Shown here piece after piece: positions 50,148 through 57,988 of a DNA stretch of 64,000 nucleotides (positions are counted from its first letter, which is position 1; every line of letters starts with the position of its first letter). This stretch comes from Paenibacillus sp. S150 (GTDB lineage Bacteria > Bacillota > Bacilli > Paenibacillales > Paenibacillaceae). The stretch is from positions 1 to 64,000 of the forward strand of contig NZ_JACBYI010000017.1 of the NCBI RefSeq assembly GCF_019352175.1, written 5' to 3'. The position numbers and the translations under genes are program-made. The notes under the pieces were generated by a model. It saw only the letters and a list, made by a program, of their open reading frames with translations. It had not been told where the DNA came from and searched no databases.

Positions 50148-51295
50148 AATATAAGACACCCGTGCCGCTGCGCGGCACCACTGAGGTATGAAAATATCGC
50201 TGCGGCCGCGTGATTACTGGGCAGACTTTATATGATTCACGCTATACATTGGCCTGATCTTTCTCGCTGAAACGGATACCGTCCTTATCAGGACGGCGAA
50301 GCCGTTTCCACTTGCGCAGGATATACATAAGCTTTTGGAGTGGACGCTCCGCAAACGGAGCGTTGTCTGGGTCGCTGTGCTCTCCAGATTTATTTCATTC
50401 CCCTTAGGAGCTGCGAGGAAATGAGTACCCGCTTTTGTTGACAAAATCTCCACGGTTTTGGGAGCTTTGTCAACAATGTAGCAGTACTTTATATCGTCGC
50501 AGTCTCTTAGCGGTGAAAATCCGGAGACCAAGACGGCCGCTCTGCTGATCCACAATCCGTCCGTCCGCTCCGCTGTTTAAGCGGGAGGTGGTTCTGTAGT
50601 CTTTAAAAAACACAATAAAGAAACTTAATGTATCCTGAATTTCGAAAGTAAGTATCCACAAATCATCTAAAAAGCTCTACACTAAGGGATTTCTTGCTCT
50701 AAAAACAGCTTGCATCATATGGGTGAAGGAAAAAGAGGATTTATCCCTTGTCCTATCTGGATTGGTTCAATTCACTTTCGAAATTCAGGTTTATATGAAT
50801 GGAACCGGCGAACCTGAACAAGCTGGATGGAACGCAAGGAGGTTCATAGGGAACGGAAGCGAAGTGTAAAAAGTAACACTAATGGGCTGGAATTCTGGCT
50901 TGAACGGGCTTTAGTGGGATTTTGTACACTTCATAGAGGCCTGCTCCCCCCATACGGGGGATTTCAGCCGGATTAGTTGTACTTTTTCCCACTAGGGATG
51001 ATCCGGAATCCGAATGCGGTGGATTAGTTATCCTTTTTACCACTAAAATGGCTGCCCTTTGGATGAATGGTTCAAGTTCATCTTAATGCAGGCGTATTCC
51101 TCTGCAAGGGGGAGAAATGGAACGATTAGGGAGCCTTTTTCCCGCTAACCCTTGCGAAAAAGCGGCTGGGGGAATATGAAGTGACCTTTTCCACATGGCT
51201 TCCCGCCTGGCTTCAGCAGCCAGCCTTATACCTGAAATGCCAACAGCTGCGCTGCCCGGTCTAGGACGGCGAAGCCGTTTCCACTTGCTATACAA
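50148..51295 (+). repeat. Large dispersed intergenic repeat, copy 2 (fullest copy)
   Basis: The tract contains, in order, the ATAAGACAC..GCGGCCGC module (50148-50220), the short hairpin module (50218-50315), the segment matching 6160-6450 (50317-50620), an inserted inverted-repeat element (50634-50789) and the segment matching 6460-6966 (50795-51291). There is no supported gene. A reverse frame at 50214-50555 shares a VEILSTK-GTHFLAAP segment with the corresponding frame of copy 1, but start signals are lacking. Confidence 0.9.
50634..50789. mobile_element. MITE-like element of 156 bp
   Basis: Perfect 16-bp terminal inverted repeats, CCTGAATTTCGAAAGT and ACTTTCGAAATTCAGG, enclose 124 bases with no reading frame. 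The element interrupts the dispersed repeat at a place that is uninterrupted in copy 1 (near 6455-6465). No clear target duplication is visible. Confidence 0.82.
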
Positions 51296-51328
51296 TGCTA
51301 GCCTTTCCTGAGGTTTCCAATGAAAGTC

Positions 51329-51376
51329 TTGACCGTATCCGCAGGCTGTGATAGTTTGATAATGATTATCATTATC
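51329..51376 (+). promoter_or_regulatory. Fur box and promoter of the Btr-like gene
   Basis: GATAATGATTATCATTATC (51358-51376) is a perfect 19-bp Fur box ending 21 bases before the start codon. A TTGACC / TAGTTT pair (51329, 51352; 17-base spacing) lies directly upstream. Confidence 0.88.
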
Positions 51377-51397
51377 TATTGGAGGGGGATATTCGGT

Positions 51398-52999
51398 ATG
51401 TATGATACACTTCTTCATTCTGAAGCCGACCTTGATTCCCTGGATGGATTATGGCTGAAATTCAAAGGAATCAGGCGGCTGCAGACAGGGGCCATGGAAC
51501 CGCAGCTCATAGGATCGCACGCGCTCATTATAGCCGGCAGCGGAATGGGCTGCCTGATGATAGACTTGCTTACCTGCCGGCTGAGTCCGGGAGGCATATA
51601 TATGGCCTCGCCCGGTCAAACAGTGGGCGTGTCCGCAGCAGAAGGGGATTCCGTGGAATTATGGATGCTCAACTTCGATGTATCCTCCGTAAGCGGCGCA
51701 GCCGCTTTTCCGCTGAAGGGTGAGGTCTGTGTTCATTCCAATGCGCAAACGGCTGTTCACTGCGAATTGCTGCTGTCTTACTGTGCAAGCAGGCTGGCGG
51801 TTGAACGCTTCCGTGCGCAAGGCGTTTTTATGGAGCTTTTGTACGAAATTCTGACCCATATCCGGTTGCTGCCGGACAGTGACTCGCGTTCTGCGCTTGA
51901 ACGGACCAAGCTGTATATTGAACAGCATTACAACGAAAGCCTGTCCATCGAGCAGCTGGCCCGAATGGCCAATCTAAGCCCGAAATACTATGTGGACCTG
52001 TTCAAAAAGAACTACGGCAAGAGCGCAATCGATTATGTTACAGAGCTGCGGATGGATAATGCCAAGCAGCTGATGCTGCATTCGGATGCCCGCCTGCGGG
52101 ATATCGCCCACCGGGTGGGGTATCAGGACGAATTCTATTTCAGCCGCAAGTTCAAGCAGGAGGTGGGCATGTCTCCGACAGGCTATATTAAGAACCGGCG
52201 CCGCAAAATCGTTGCCTACTCCTCTCCCATTCTCGGACAGCTGCTTTCTCTGAAGGTGCTCCCGTACGCCGCGCCCCTCCACCCGAAATGGACTGGATAT
52301 TATCATAAAATGTACGGGAAGGATATCCCGCTGCATCTCAGCGCCTACCGCTTTGACCTGGACTGGGAATCCAATATTGAGGCGCTGACCCGGGCGGAGC
52401 CGGATCTGATTATCAGCCGGGATGATCTTCAGCCTGAAGAACGGAGGAGGCTGGGTGCGGTGGCGCCGGTTCATTTTATCCCGCTCAAGGAGAGGAACTG
52501 GAGGGAGCAGCTTGAAATGACGGCGGAGGTGATCGGGGTTCCGCAGGAGGCTGCATCCTGGCTGCGGAAATATGAGCTGCAAATAAGTCTGGCCAGAGAA
52601 CGCTTGCGGAGGCAGATTGGGGAACAGCGTATTCTGGTCATCAGTATCTTTAAGCAGCATTGCTGCCTCTGCCCGGCCCGGGGAATGAGAGAATTGATCT
52701 ATGAGGACCTGCGGCTTGCGCCGGCGGTTGAGATAAACGCAGCCAATGCGGGACGGATTCTGGATGCGGATCAGCTGGCGTTTATCGATGCGGACCGGAT
52801 TCTAGTGAATGTATGCCAGGAGCCTGAGTCGCTGGCCCATTGGCAGTTCCTGCAGAATGCTTCGTCATGGAAGGACTTGAAGGCAGTCAGGCAGAACCGC
52901 GTGTACTCTATATCTTCGGACCCCTGGAGAGAGTATTCAGCATATGCGGTTGACAGGATGGTGCAGGATTTGCTGAACATTTTTGCAGGAGATTTATAA
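51398..52999 (+). CDS. AraC-family regulator with siderophore-binding domain, Btr-like
   Basis: The 533-residue protein has an N-terminal sensor region (about 1-160), an AraC DNA-binding domain (about 165-270: LSIEQLARMANLSPKYYVDLFK and AHRVGYQDEFYFSRKFKQEVG) and a C-terminal periplasmic-binding-protein-like domain of the FecB/FhuD type (about 285-530: LPYAAPLHPKW, ALTRAEPDLIISRDDLQPEE, RILVISIFK, QNRVYSISSDPWREY). This is the layout of Btr of B. subtilis, which senses cytoplasmic bacillibactin and activates its uptake genes. It is directly upstream of the bacillibactin operon and Fur-controlled. GGAGGGGG precedes the ATG at 51398. Confidence 0.92.
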   Translation: MYDTLLHSEADLDSLDGLWLKFKGIRRLQTGAMEPQLIGSHALIIAGSGMGCLMIDLLTCRLSPGGIYMASPGQTVGVSAAEGDSVELWMLNFDVSSVSGAAAFPLKGEVCVHSNAQTAVHCELLLSYCASRLAVERFRAQGVFMELLYEILTHIRLLPDSDSRSALERTKLYIEQHYNESLSIEQLARMANLSPKYYVDLFKKNYGKSAIDYVTELRMDNAKQLMLHSDARLRDIAHRVGYQDEFYFSRKFKQEVGMSPTGYIKNRRRKIVAYSSPILGQLLSLKVLPYAAPLHPKWTGYYHKMYGKDIPLHLSAYRFDLDWESNIEALTRAEPDLIISRDDLQPEERRRLGAVAPVHFIPLKERNWREQLEMTAEVIGVPQEAASWLRKYELQISLARERLRRQIGEQRILVISIFKQHCCLCPARGMRELIYEDLRLAPAVEINAANAGRILDADQLAFIDADRILVNVCQEPESLAHWQFLQNASSWKDLKAVRQNRVYSISSDPWREYSAYAVDRMVQDLLNIFAGDL

Positions 53000-53039
53000 T
53001 TGAAAGCTGAGATGCTGCCGAGCGGCTGTGTTGTCCCTG

Positions 53040-53066
53040 AAAAGGACGGCGCAGCCGTTTGTTATG
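53040..53066 (+). repeat. Isolated copy of the dispersed hairpin core
   Basis: AAAGGACGGCGCAGCCGTTTG matches the hairpin core of the short dispersed module, with GCGCAGC in place of GCGAAGC. Confidence 0.65.
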
Positions 53067-53180
53067 AATATTAGGCTGGACGGCTGCCGGCTTCAAATTC
53101 CGTGCCGCAGGGGCCGAGAACCGGATATCGTTAAAAAAGGGTTCTGGAAATCGTCCATGGTCTGTAAATGAAGGTAAATT

Positions 53181-53206
53181 TATAATTAGTAATGATAATC
53201 ATTATC
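53181..53206 (+). promoter_or_regulatory. Fur box at the dhb promoter
   Basis: AGTAATGATAATCATTATC (53188-53206) follows directly after a TATAAT -10 element (53181-53186); the -35 region is weak. It differs from the consensus box only at the first bases. Confidence 0.88.
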
Positions 53207-53254
53207 AATTAATTCAAGGAGCAGTGGAAAAATTTAGGCAGGAAGGAAATGGAC

Positions 53255-54040
53255 ATGGAGCTATCAGGGATAAAGGGAAAGGTTGCGCTGGTAACCGGGG
53301 CGGCACAGGGCATCGGTGAAGCGGTTGGAAGAAAGCTGGCGGAGCAGGGCGCTCTGGTGGCAGGCATGGACAAGAATGCGGAGCTTCTTGACCTGACCAT
53401 AACAGAGATGAAAGCTTCCGGCCTCAGGGCGGAAGCTTATCCGGCGGATGTAAGCGACAGCGGCCAAGTGAAGGCGGCGGTTGCAGACATCGAGCAGAAC
53501 ATGGGCCCGATCGGGATTCTGGTTAATGTGGCCGGCATTCTGCGCACCGGGGCTGCCCATGCGCTCAGTGACGACGACTGGTGGACGAGCTTTGCGGTCA
53601 ATACCGGCGGAGTTTTCAACGTCTCCAGGGCTGTAGTCAGACAGATGATAGACCGGAGAGCCGGCGCTGTTGTAACGGTAGGCTCGAACGCTGCTACTGT
53701 TCCGAGAATGCATATGTCAGCTTATGCAGCCTCCAAGGCCGCAGCAGTCATGTTCACTAAATGCCTGGGGCTTGAGGCTGCTCAGCATAATATCCGCTGC
53801 AATATTGTATCCCCCGGTTCAACCGACACGGCGATGCAGCAGGTGCTCTGGAACGATGAGCACAGTGCCGGGCAGGTGATTGCCGGTTCGCTTGAGATGT
53901 TCCGCCTTGGGATTCCCTTGGGAAAGCTGGCCCAGCCTGCGGACATTGCAGAGGCGGTGGCATTCCTGGTGTCCGACCAGGCAGGCCATATTACAATGCA
54001 TAACCTGTGTATTGACGGTGGAGCCACGCTGGGCAATTAA
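53255..54040 (+). CDS. dhbA: 2,3-dihydro-2,3-dihydroxybenzoate dehydrogenase
   Basis: The 261-residue short-chain dehydrogenase oxidises 2,3-dihydro-DHB to 2,3-dihydroxybenzoate with NAD. TGAAQGIGEAVG is the nucleotide loop, and the catalytic residues are in VGSNAATVPRMHMSAYAASKAA (Ser, Tyr, Lys). Its length equals B. subtilis DhbA. Two ATGs six bases apart are possible (53249, 53255); the second has AAGGA at seven bases. First gene of the operon. Confidence 0.94.
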   Translation: MELSGIKGKVALVTGAAQGIGEAVGRKLAEQGALVAGMDKNAELLDLTITEMKASGLRAEAYPADVSDSGQVKAAVADIEQNMGPIGILVNVAGILRTGAAHALSDDDWWTSFAVNTGGVFNVSRAVVRQMIDRRAGAVVTVGSNAATVPRMHMSAYAASKAAAVMFTKCLGLEAAQHNIRCNIVSPGSTDTAMQQVLWNDEHSAGQVIAGSLEMFRLGIPLGKLAQPADIAEAVAFLVSDQAGHITMHNLCIDGGATLGN

Positions 54041-54066
54041 ATATTGAAAGGGGTTGATTGTTAATC

Positions 54067-55317
54067 ATGGAATATCATGTGATATCGGAGGCCATACGGC
54101 TTTTGGAAGAATATCGTTCCGGTGATGCGTTCTTTTTATCCTCTCCGCAGCAGACCTTGCTGGCGCAGGGAACCTACGCTGTTCTGCCGCCCGCTGAAGG
54201 GGATACAGAGGCGGGGGCTTTGTCCCGGCGTGTGGCGGAGCTGCTGCAAAGCGCGGCTAAGGCGGGGCATGACGCACCTGTTGTGGTCGGTGCGCTGCCT
54301 TTTGACCCGGCCCAGCCTGCGCACCTGATGGTGCCGATGTCAGTCCGCACTGCAGGAACGCTCCATATGGACATCTCAGGGCCAAGTGGCAACCGAAGTG
54401 CCATAAAGTACAAAGTACGTCCTTATCCGGAGCCAAAGGAATATATCCGAGGTGTGGAACAGGGGATTTCACTGCTCCATAAAGGCGAGCTTCGCAAAAT
54501 TGTGCTGTCGAGAACACTGCTGCTCACATCACCGCTGCCGGTGGACACCGCTAAGCTGCTAAGCGCCTTGGCCTCAAGCAATCCTCAAGGCTATACCTTC
54601 GCTGTAAATCTTCCGGAGCCGGATTCGGGCAAGAACGGCCGGCAGCCTGCTGCCCAAAGACGGGAACGGCGGACTCTTATAGGTGCGAGTCCTGAGCTGC
54701 TGGTTAAGCGCAAAGGGCTGTCCGTAACGGCCAATCCCCTGGCCGGTTCGGCTGCGCGCAGCTCCGATCCTGCAGAGGACCGGCGGCGGGCGGAGGCACT
54801 GCTGAAATCGGCCAAAGATTTGCATGAGCATCAGGTTGTGGTTGAAGCGGTCGCCGCGGCACTCCGGCCTTACTGCAAGTTCCTGATTGTCCCTCCGGCG
54901 CCTTCCTTGCTGCAGACTGCGACCATGTGGCATCTCTCTACTGTGCTGGAGGGAGAGTTGTCCAGCCCCGACGTATCCTCGCTGGAGCTGGCGGGTGCGC
55001 TGCATCCCACACCGGCTGTGTGCGGAACGCCAACGGAGGCGGCAAGAGAAGCCATCCGGAAGATTGAGCCGTTTGACCGCGGTTTCTTTACGGGCATGGT
55101 CGGCTGGTGTGATCTTAGCGGAGACGGGGAGTGGGTGGTAACCATCCGCTGCGCTGAGGTAGAGGACTGCTCACTGCGTCTTTATGCCGGCGCAGGCGTT
55201 GTCTCCGGCTCAAGCCCGGAGGGCGAGCTTGCCGAGACCGGCGCCAAATTCCGGACGATGCTGCGCGCTATGGGAATTGAGAATGAGGATTCCGCGGAAG
55301 AGGGGGATGCTGAATGA
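54067..55317 (+). CDS. dhbC: Isochorismate synthase
   Basis: The 416-residue enzyme converts chorismate to isochorismate. The chorismate-binding domain has the conserved KIVLSRTL, GASPELLVKRKG, NPLAGSAARS and EHQVVVEAV segments, then LHPTPAVCGTPT and GFFTGMVGW with the Mg-binding glutamates. The ATG at 54067 is chosen; a TTG nine bases earlier is possible. Spacing to dhbA is 26 bases. Confidence 0.94.
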   Translation: MEYHVISEAIRLLEEYRSGDAFFLSSPQQTLLAQGTYAVLPPAEGDTEAGALSRRVAELLQSAAKAGHDAPVVVGALPFDPAQPAHLMVPMSVRTAGTLHMDISGPSGNRSAIKYKVRPYPEPKEYIRGVEQGISLLHKGELRKIVLSRTLLLTSPLPVDTAKLLSALASSNPQGYTFAVNLPEPDSGKNGRQPAAQRRERRTLIGASPELLVKRKGLSVTANPLAGSAARSSDPAEDRRRAEALLKSAKDLHEHQVVVEAVAAALRPYCKFLIVPPAPSLLQTATMWHLSTVLEGELSSPDVSSLELAGALHPTPAVCGTPTEAAREAIRKIEPFDRGFFTGMVGWCDLSGDGEWVVTIRCAEVEDCSLRLYAGAGVVSGSSPEGELAETGAKFRTMLRAMGIENEDSAEEGDAE

Positions 55318-56945
55318 CGCTTCCTGGATGCCCTGCATGGCCGGTTCCGCTGGCGGAGCGCTACCGGGAGCTTGGCTGCTGGACGGGAGAGACGTTCGGA
55401 GAATTGCTGAAGCGGAAGGCCCGGCAGCATGGGGAACGAACTGCCGTGGTCAGCAGGGAGAGCCGCCTGACCTATGGCGAACTGGACAACAGAGCCGACC
55501 GGCTTGCGGCAGGCTTCGCAGCGCTGGGCATCCGGCCAAAGGACCGGGTGATTGTCCAGCTGCCCAACATAGCAGAATTTATTGAGGTCTGCTTCGGCCT
55601 GTTCCGGTTGGGCGCTCTGCCTGTATTTGCACAGCCGGTGCACCGCAGCAATGAAATTTCCTATTTCTGTGAATTTTCCGAAGCTGTTGCCTATATTATT
55701 CCGGCGCTGCATTCGGGATTTGATTACCGGCTGCTCGCCGGTGAGGTTAAGGACAAGGTTCCAGCCCTGAAGCATGTGATTGTTGCCGGAGATCCGGGAC
55801 CGTATCTCGCTCTATCAGAGCTGTATGCTGAACCAGCGGAGCTGGCCGGCCCCTCATCTTCGGATATCGCCTTCCTGCAGCTCTCCGGGGGAAGCACCGG
55901 CTTGCCGAAGCTGATTCCCCGCACCCACGATGACTACATTTACAGTCTGCGGCTGAGCGCGGAAATCTGCCGCTTGGATGAGCACAGCGTCTATCTGGCT
56001 GCGCTTCCCGCTGCCCACAATTATCCGCTCAGCTCGCCGGGGGTGCTCGGTACGCTGTATGCCGGAGGCCGGGTGGTGCTGTCGCCCGGTCCCAGCCCGG
56101 ATGAAGCCTTCCCGCTGATTGAACGGGAAGGGGTTACCATTGCCGGGCTGGTGCCGCCGCTGGCCCTGATCTGGCTTGAAGCCGCTGCCTCGGGTTCGCG
56201 CAGATATGATCTGTCCAGCCTCCAGGTGCTGCAGGTGGGCGGAGCCAAGCTCAGCGAGACGGCGGCCCGGCGTATCCGTCCGGTATTCGGCTGCATACTG
56301 CAGCAGGTGTACGGAATGGCTGAGGGATTGGTCAACTATACCCGGCTGGATGATCCTGAAGATATTATCGTGGGTACCCAGGGCAAGCCCATGTCTCCTT
56401 ACGATGAGATCCTGGTGCTGGATGACGGGGACATGGAGGTGGAACCGGGGCAGACGGGGCATCTGCTGACCCGGGGACCATATACGATCCGCGGCTATTA
56501 CAAGGCGGAAGAGCATAACAAGAAGGCATTTACGCCGGAAGGCTTTTACCGCACCGGAGATATGGCCCGGGTAACCGAGAGCGGATATCTCATTGTAGAG
56601 GGCCGGGACAAGGATCAGATTAACCGCGGAGGAGACAAGGTAGCGGCCGAGGAAATTGAAAATCATCTGCTTGCCCACAGTGCAGTGCATGACGCCGCAG
56701 TGGTTTCCATGCCCGATGAATTTCTGGGAGAGCGCACCTGCGCGTTCATTATTGCCCGGGGGCCTGCTCCAAGTGCTTCGGAGCTCAAGGCCTTCCTGAG
56801 AGGCAGAGGAATTGCCCTTTACAAGATACCCGACCGTGTGGAATTTGTGGATGCGTTCCCGCTGACCGGTGTAGGCAAAGTAAGCAAAAAAAGCCTCCGC
56901 GAGCTGATCGCCGCCAAGCGGCAAGCCGCAGCCGGCCAAATGTAG
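55314..56945 (+). CDS. dhbE: 2,3-dihydroxybenzoate-AMP ligase
   Basis: The 543-residue stand-alone adenylation enzyme activates DHB and loads it on the carrier domain of DhbB. Signature motifs: LQLSGGSTGLPKLIPRTH (A3), AAHNYPLSSPG with the conserved Asn of aryl-acid selectors, YGMAEGLVNYTR (A5), YRTGDMAR (A7) and GRDKDQINRGGDKVAAEEIE (A8), with the A10 lysine in LTGVGKVSKK. The ATG overlaps the dhbC stop as ATGA. Confidence 0.95.
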   Translation: MTLPGCPAWPVPLAERYRELGCWTGETFGELLKRKARQHGERTAVVSRESRLTYGELDNRADRLAAGFAALGIRPKDRVIVQLPNIAEFIEVCFGLFRLGALPVFAQPVHRSNEISYFCEFSEAVAYIIPALHSGFDYRLLAGEVKDKVPALKHVIVAGDPGPYLALSELYAEPAELAGPSSSDIAFLQLSGGSTGLPKLIPRTHDDYIYSLRLSAEICRLDEHSVYLAALPAAHNYPLSSPGVLGTLYAGGRVVLSPGPSPDEAFPLIEREGVTIAGLVPPLALIWLEAAASGSRRYDLSSLQVLQVGGAKLSETAARRIRPVFGCILQQVYGMAEGLVNYTRLDDPEDIIVGTQGKPMSPYDEILVLDDGDMEVEPGQTGHLLTRGPYTIRGYYKAEEHNKKAFTPEGFYRTGDMARVTESGYLIVEGRDKDQINRGGDKVAAEEIENHLLAHSAVHDAAVVSMPDEFLGERTCAFIIARGPAPSASELKAFLRGRGIALYKIPDRVEFVDAFPLTGVGKVSKKSLRELIAAKRQAAAGQM

Positions 56946-57024
56946 CGCTGGAATATTCTTATGCAGCACCTCACGGGCACAATAGTAAGCATGCTCAAAC
57001 ATTCCCAAGAAAAGAGGAGATACA

Positions 57025-57972
57025 GTGGCACTTCCGTCGATATTGCCGTATGCCTTGCCTGACACTTCCGCATTGCCGGAGAACCGGGTGTCCTGGAGAC
57101 CCGACCCGAACCGCGCAGTTTTACTTATACATGATATGCAGAATTATTTCGTAAACGCCTTTACTCCCGGTCAATCGCCGGCCCGGGAGCTTGTGTCCAA
57201 CATCCAGCTTCTGAAAAAGCATTGCGCCCAATTGGGCATCCCGGTCGTTTACTCGGCCCAGCCCGGCGGACAGACTCCCGCCGAGCGGGGGCTGCAGCAG
57301 GATTTCTGGGGAAAGGGCATTGACGATGGTCCCGAGCAAAAGCAAATTATCGAACCGCTGGCACCTTCAGAGGAGGATACCCTGCTTACCAAATGGAGGT
57401 ACAGCGCCTTTCAGAAGACCGGTCTTGCGGAGCTGATGCAGGGTAAGGGCCGCGGCCAGCTGATCATCTGCGGGATTTATGCCCATATTGGCTGTCTGAT
57501 GACCGCTTGCGAGGCGTTCATGCGGGATATTCAGCCCTTTTTTATCGCCGACGCCGTTGCCGACTTCTCTCTGGAGCATCACAAGATGGCGCTGACCTAC
57601 GCCGCTGAGCGTTGTGCGGTGGTCCTCCCCGTCCAGCGGCTGCTTGATGAACTGAATAGTGCAGCTGAACAGGCCGGGGAAGAAACGGCGGCAGGGAGCG
57701 GAAATTCTGTATTATCGCTTGCCGTTATGCGTGAGCAGGTTGCAGAGCTGCTCGATGAGCCGGCAGCGGCGATTGCCGACCATGACGATCTGATCAACCA
57801 TTGGGGTCTGGATTCGGTGCGGATCATGATGCTCGTGGAGAAGTGGCGGCTCGGAGGGAACGAGGTTACTTTTGTCGACTTGGCGGAACGGCCTACATTG
57901 GCGGAGTGGTGGAGCATTGTCTCCATTCCTTCCGGCGGTGAAGAGCTGCCCAACATTGACTATTACGCTTGA
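57025..57972 (+). CDS. dhbB: Isochorismatase with aryl-carrier domain
   Basis: The 315-residue bifunctional protein hydrolyses isochorismate to 2,3-dihydro-DHB and carries DHB as a thioester. The N-terminal isochorismatase (about 1-215) has RAVLLIHDMQNYFV with the catalytic Asp, LTKWRYSAF and GIYAHIGCLMTACEAF. The C-terminal carrier (about 235-305) has the phosphopantetheine serine in INHWGLDSVRIMMLVEKW. GTG start with GAGGAGATACA upstream; 79 bases after dhbE. Confidence 0.95.
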   Translation: MALPSILPYALPDTSALPENRVSWRPDPNRAVLLIHDMQNYFVNAFTPGQSPARELVSNIQLLKKHCAQLGIPVVYSAQPGGQTPAERGLQQDFWGKGIDDGPEQKQIIEPLAPSEEDTLLTKWRYSAFQKTGLAELMQGKGRGQLIICGIYAHIGCLMTACEAFMRDIQPFFIADAVADFSLEHHKMALTYAAERCAVVLPVQRLLDELNSAAEQAGEETAAGSGNSVLSLAVMREQVAELLDEPAAAIADHDDLINHWGLDSVRIMMLVEKWRLGGNEVTFVDLAERPTLAEWWSIVSIPSGGEELPNIDYYA

Positions 57973-57988
57973 GTAAGGAGGGAAATCC

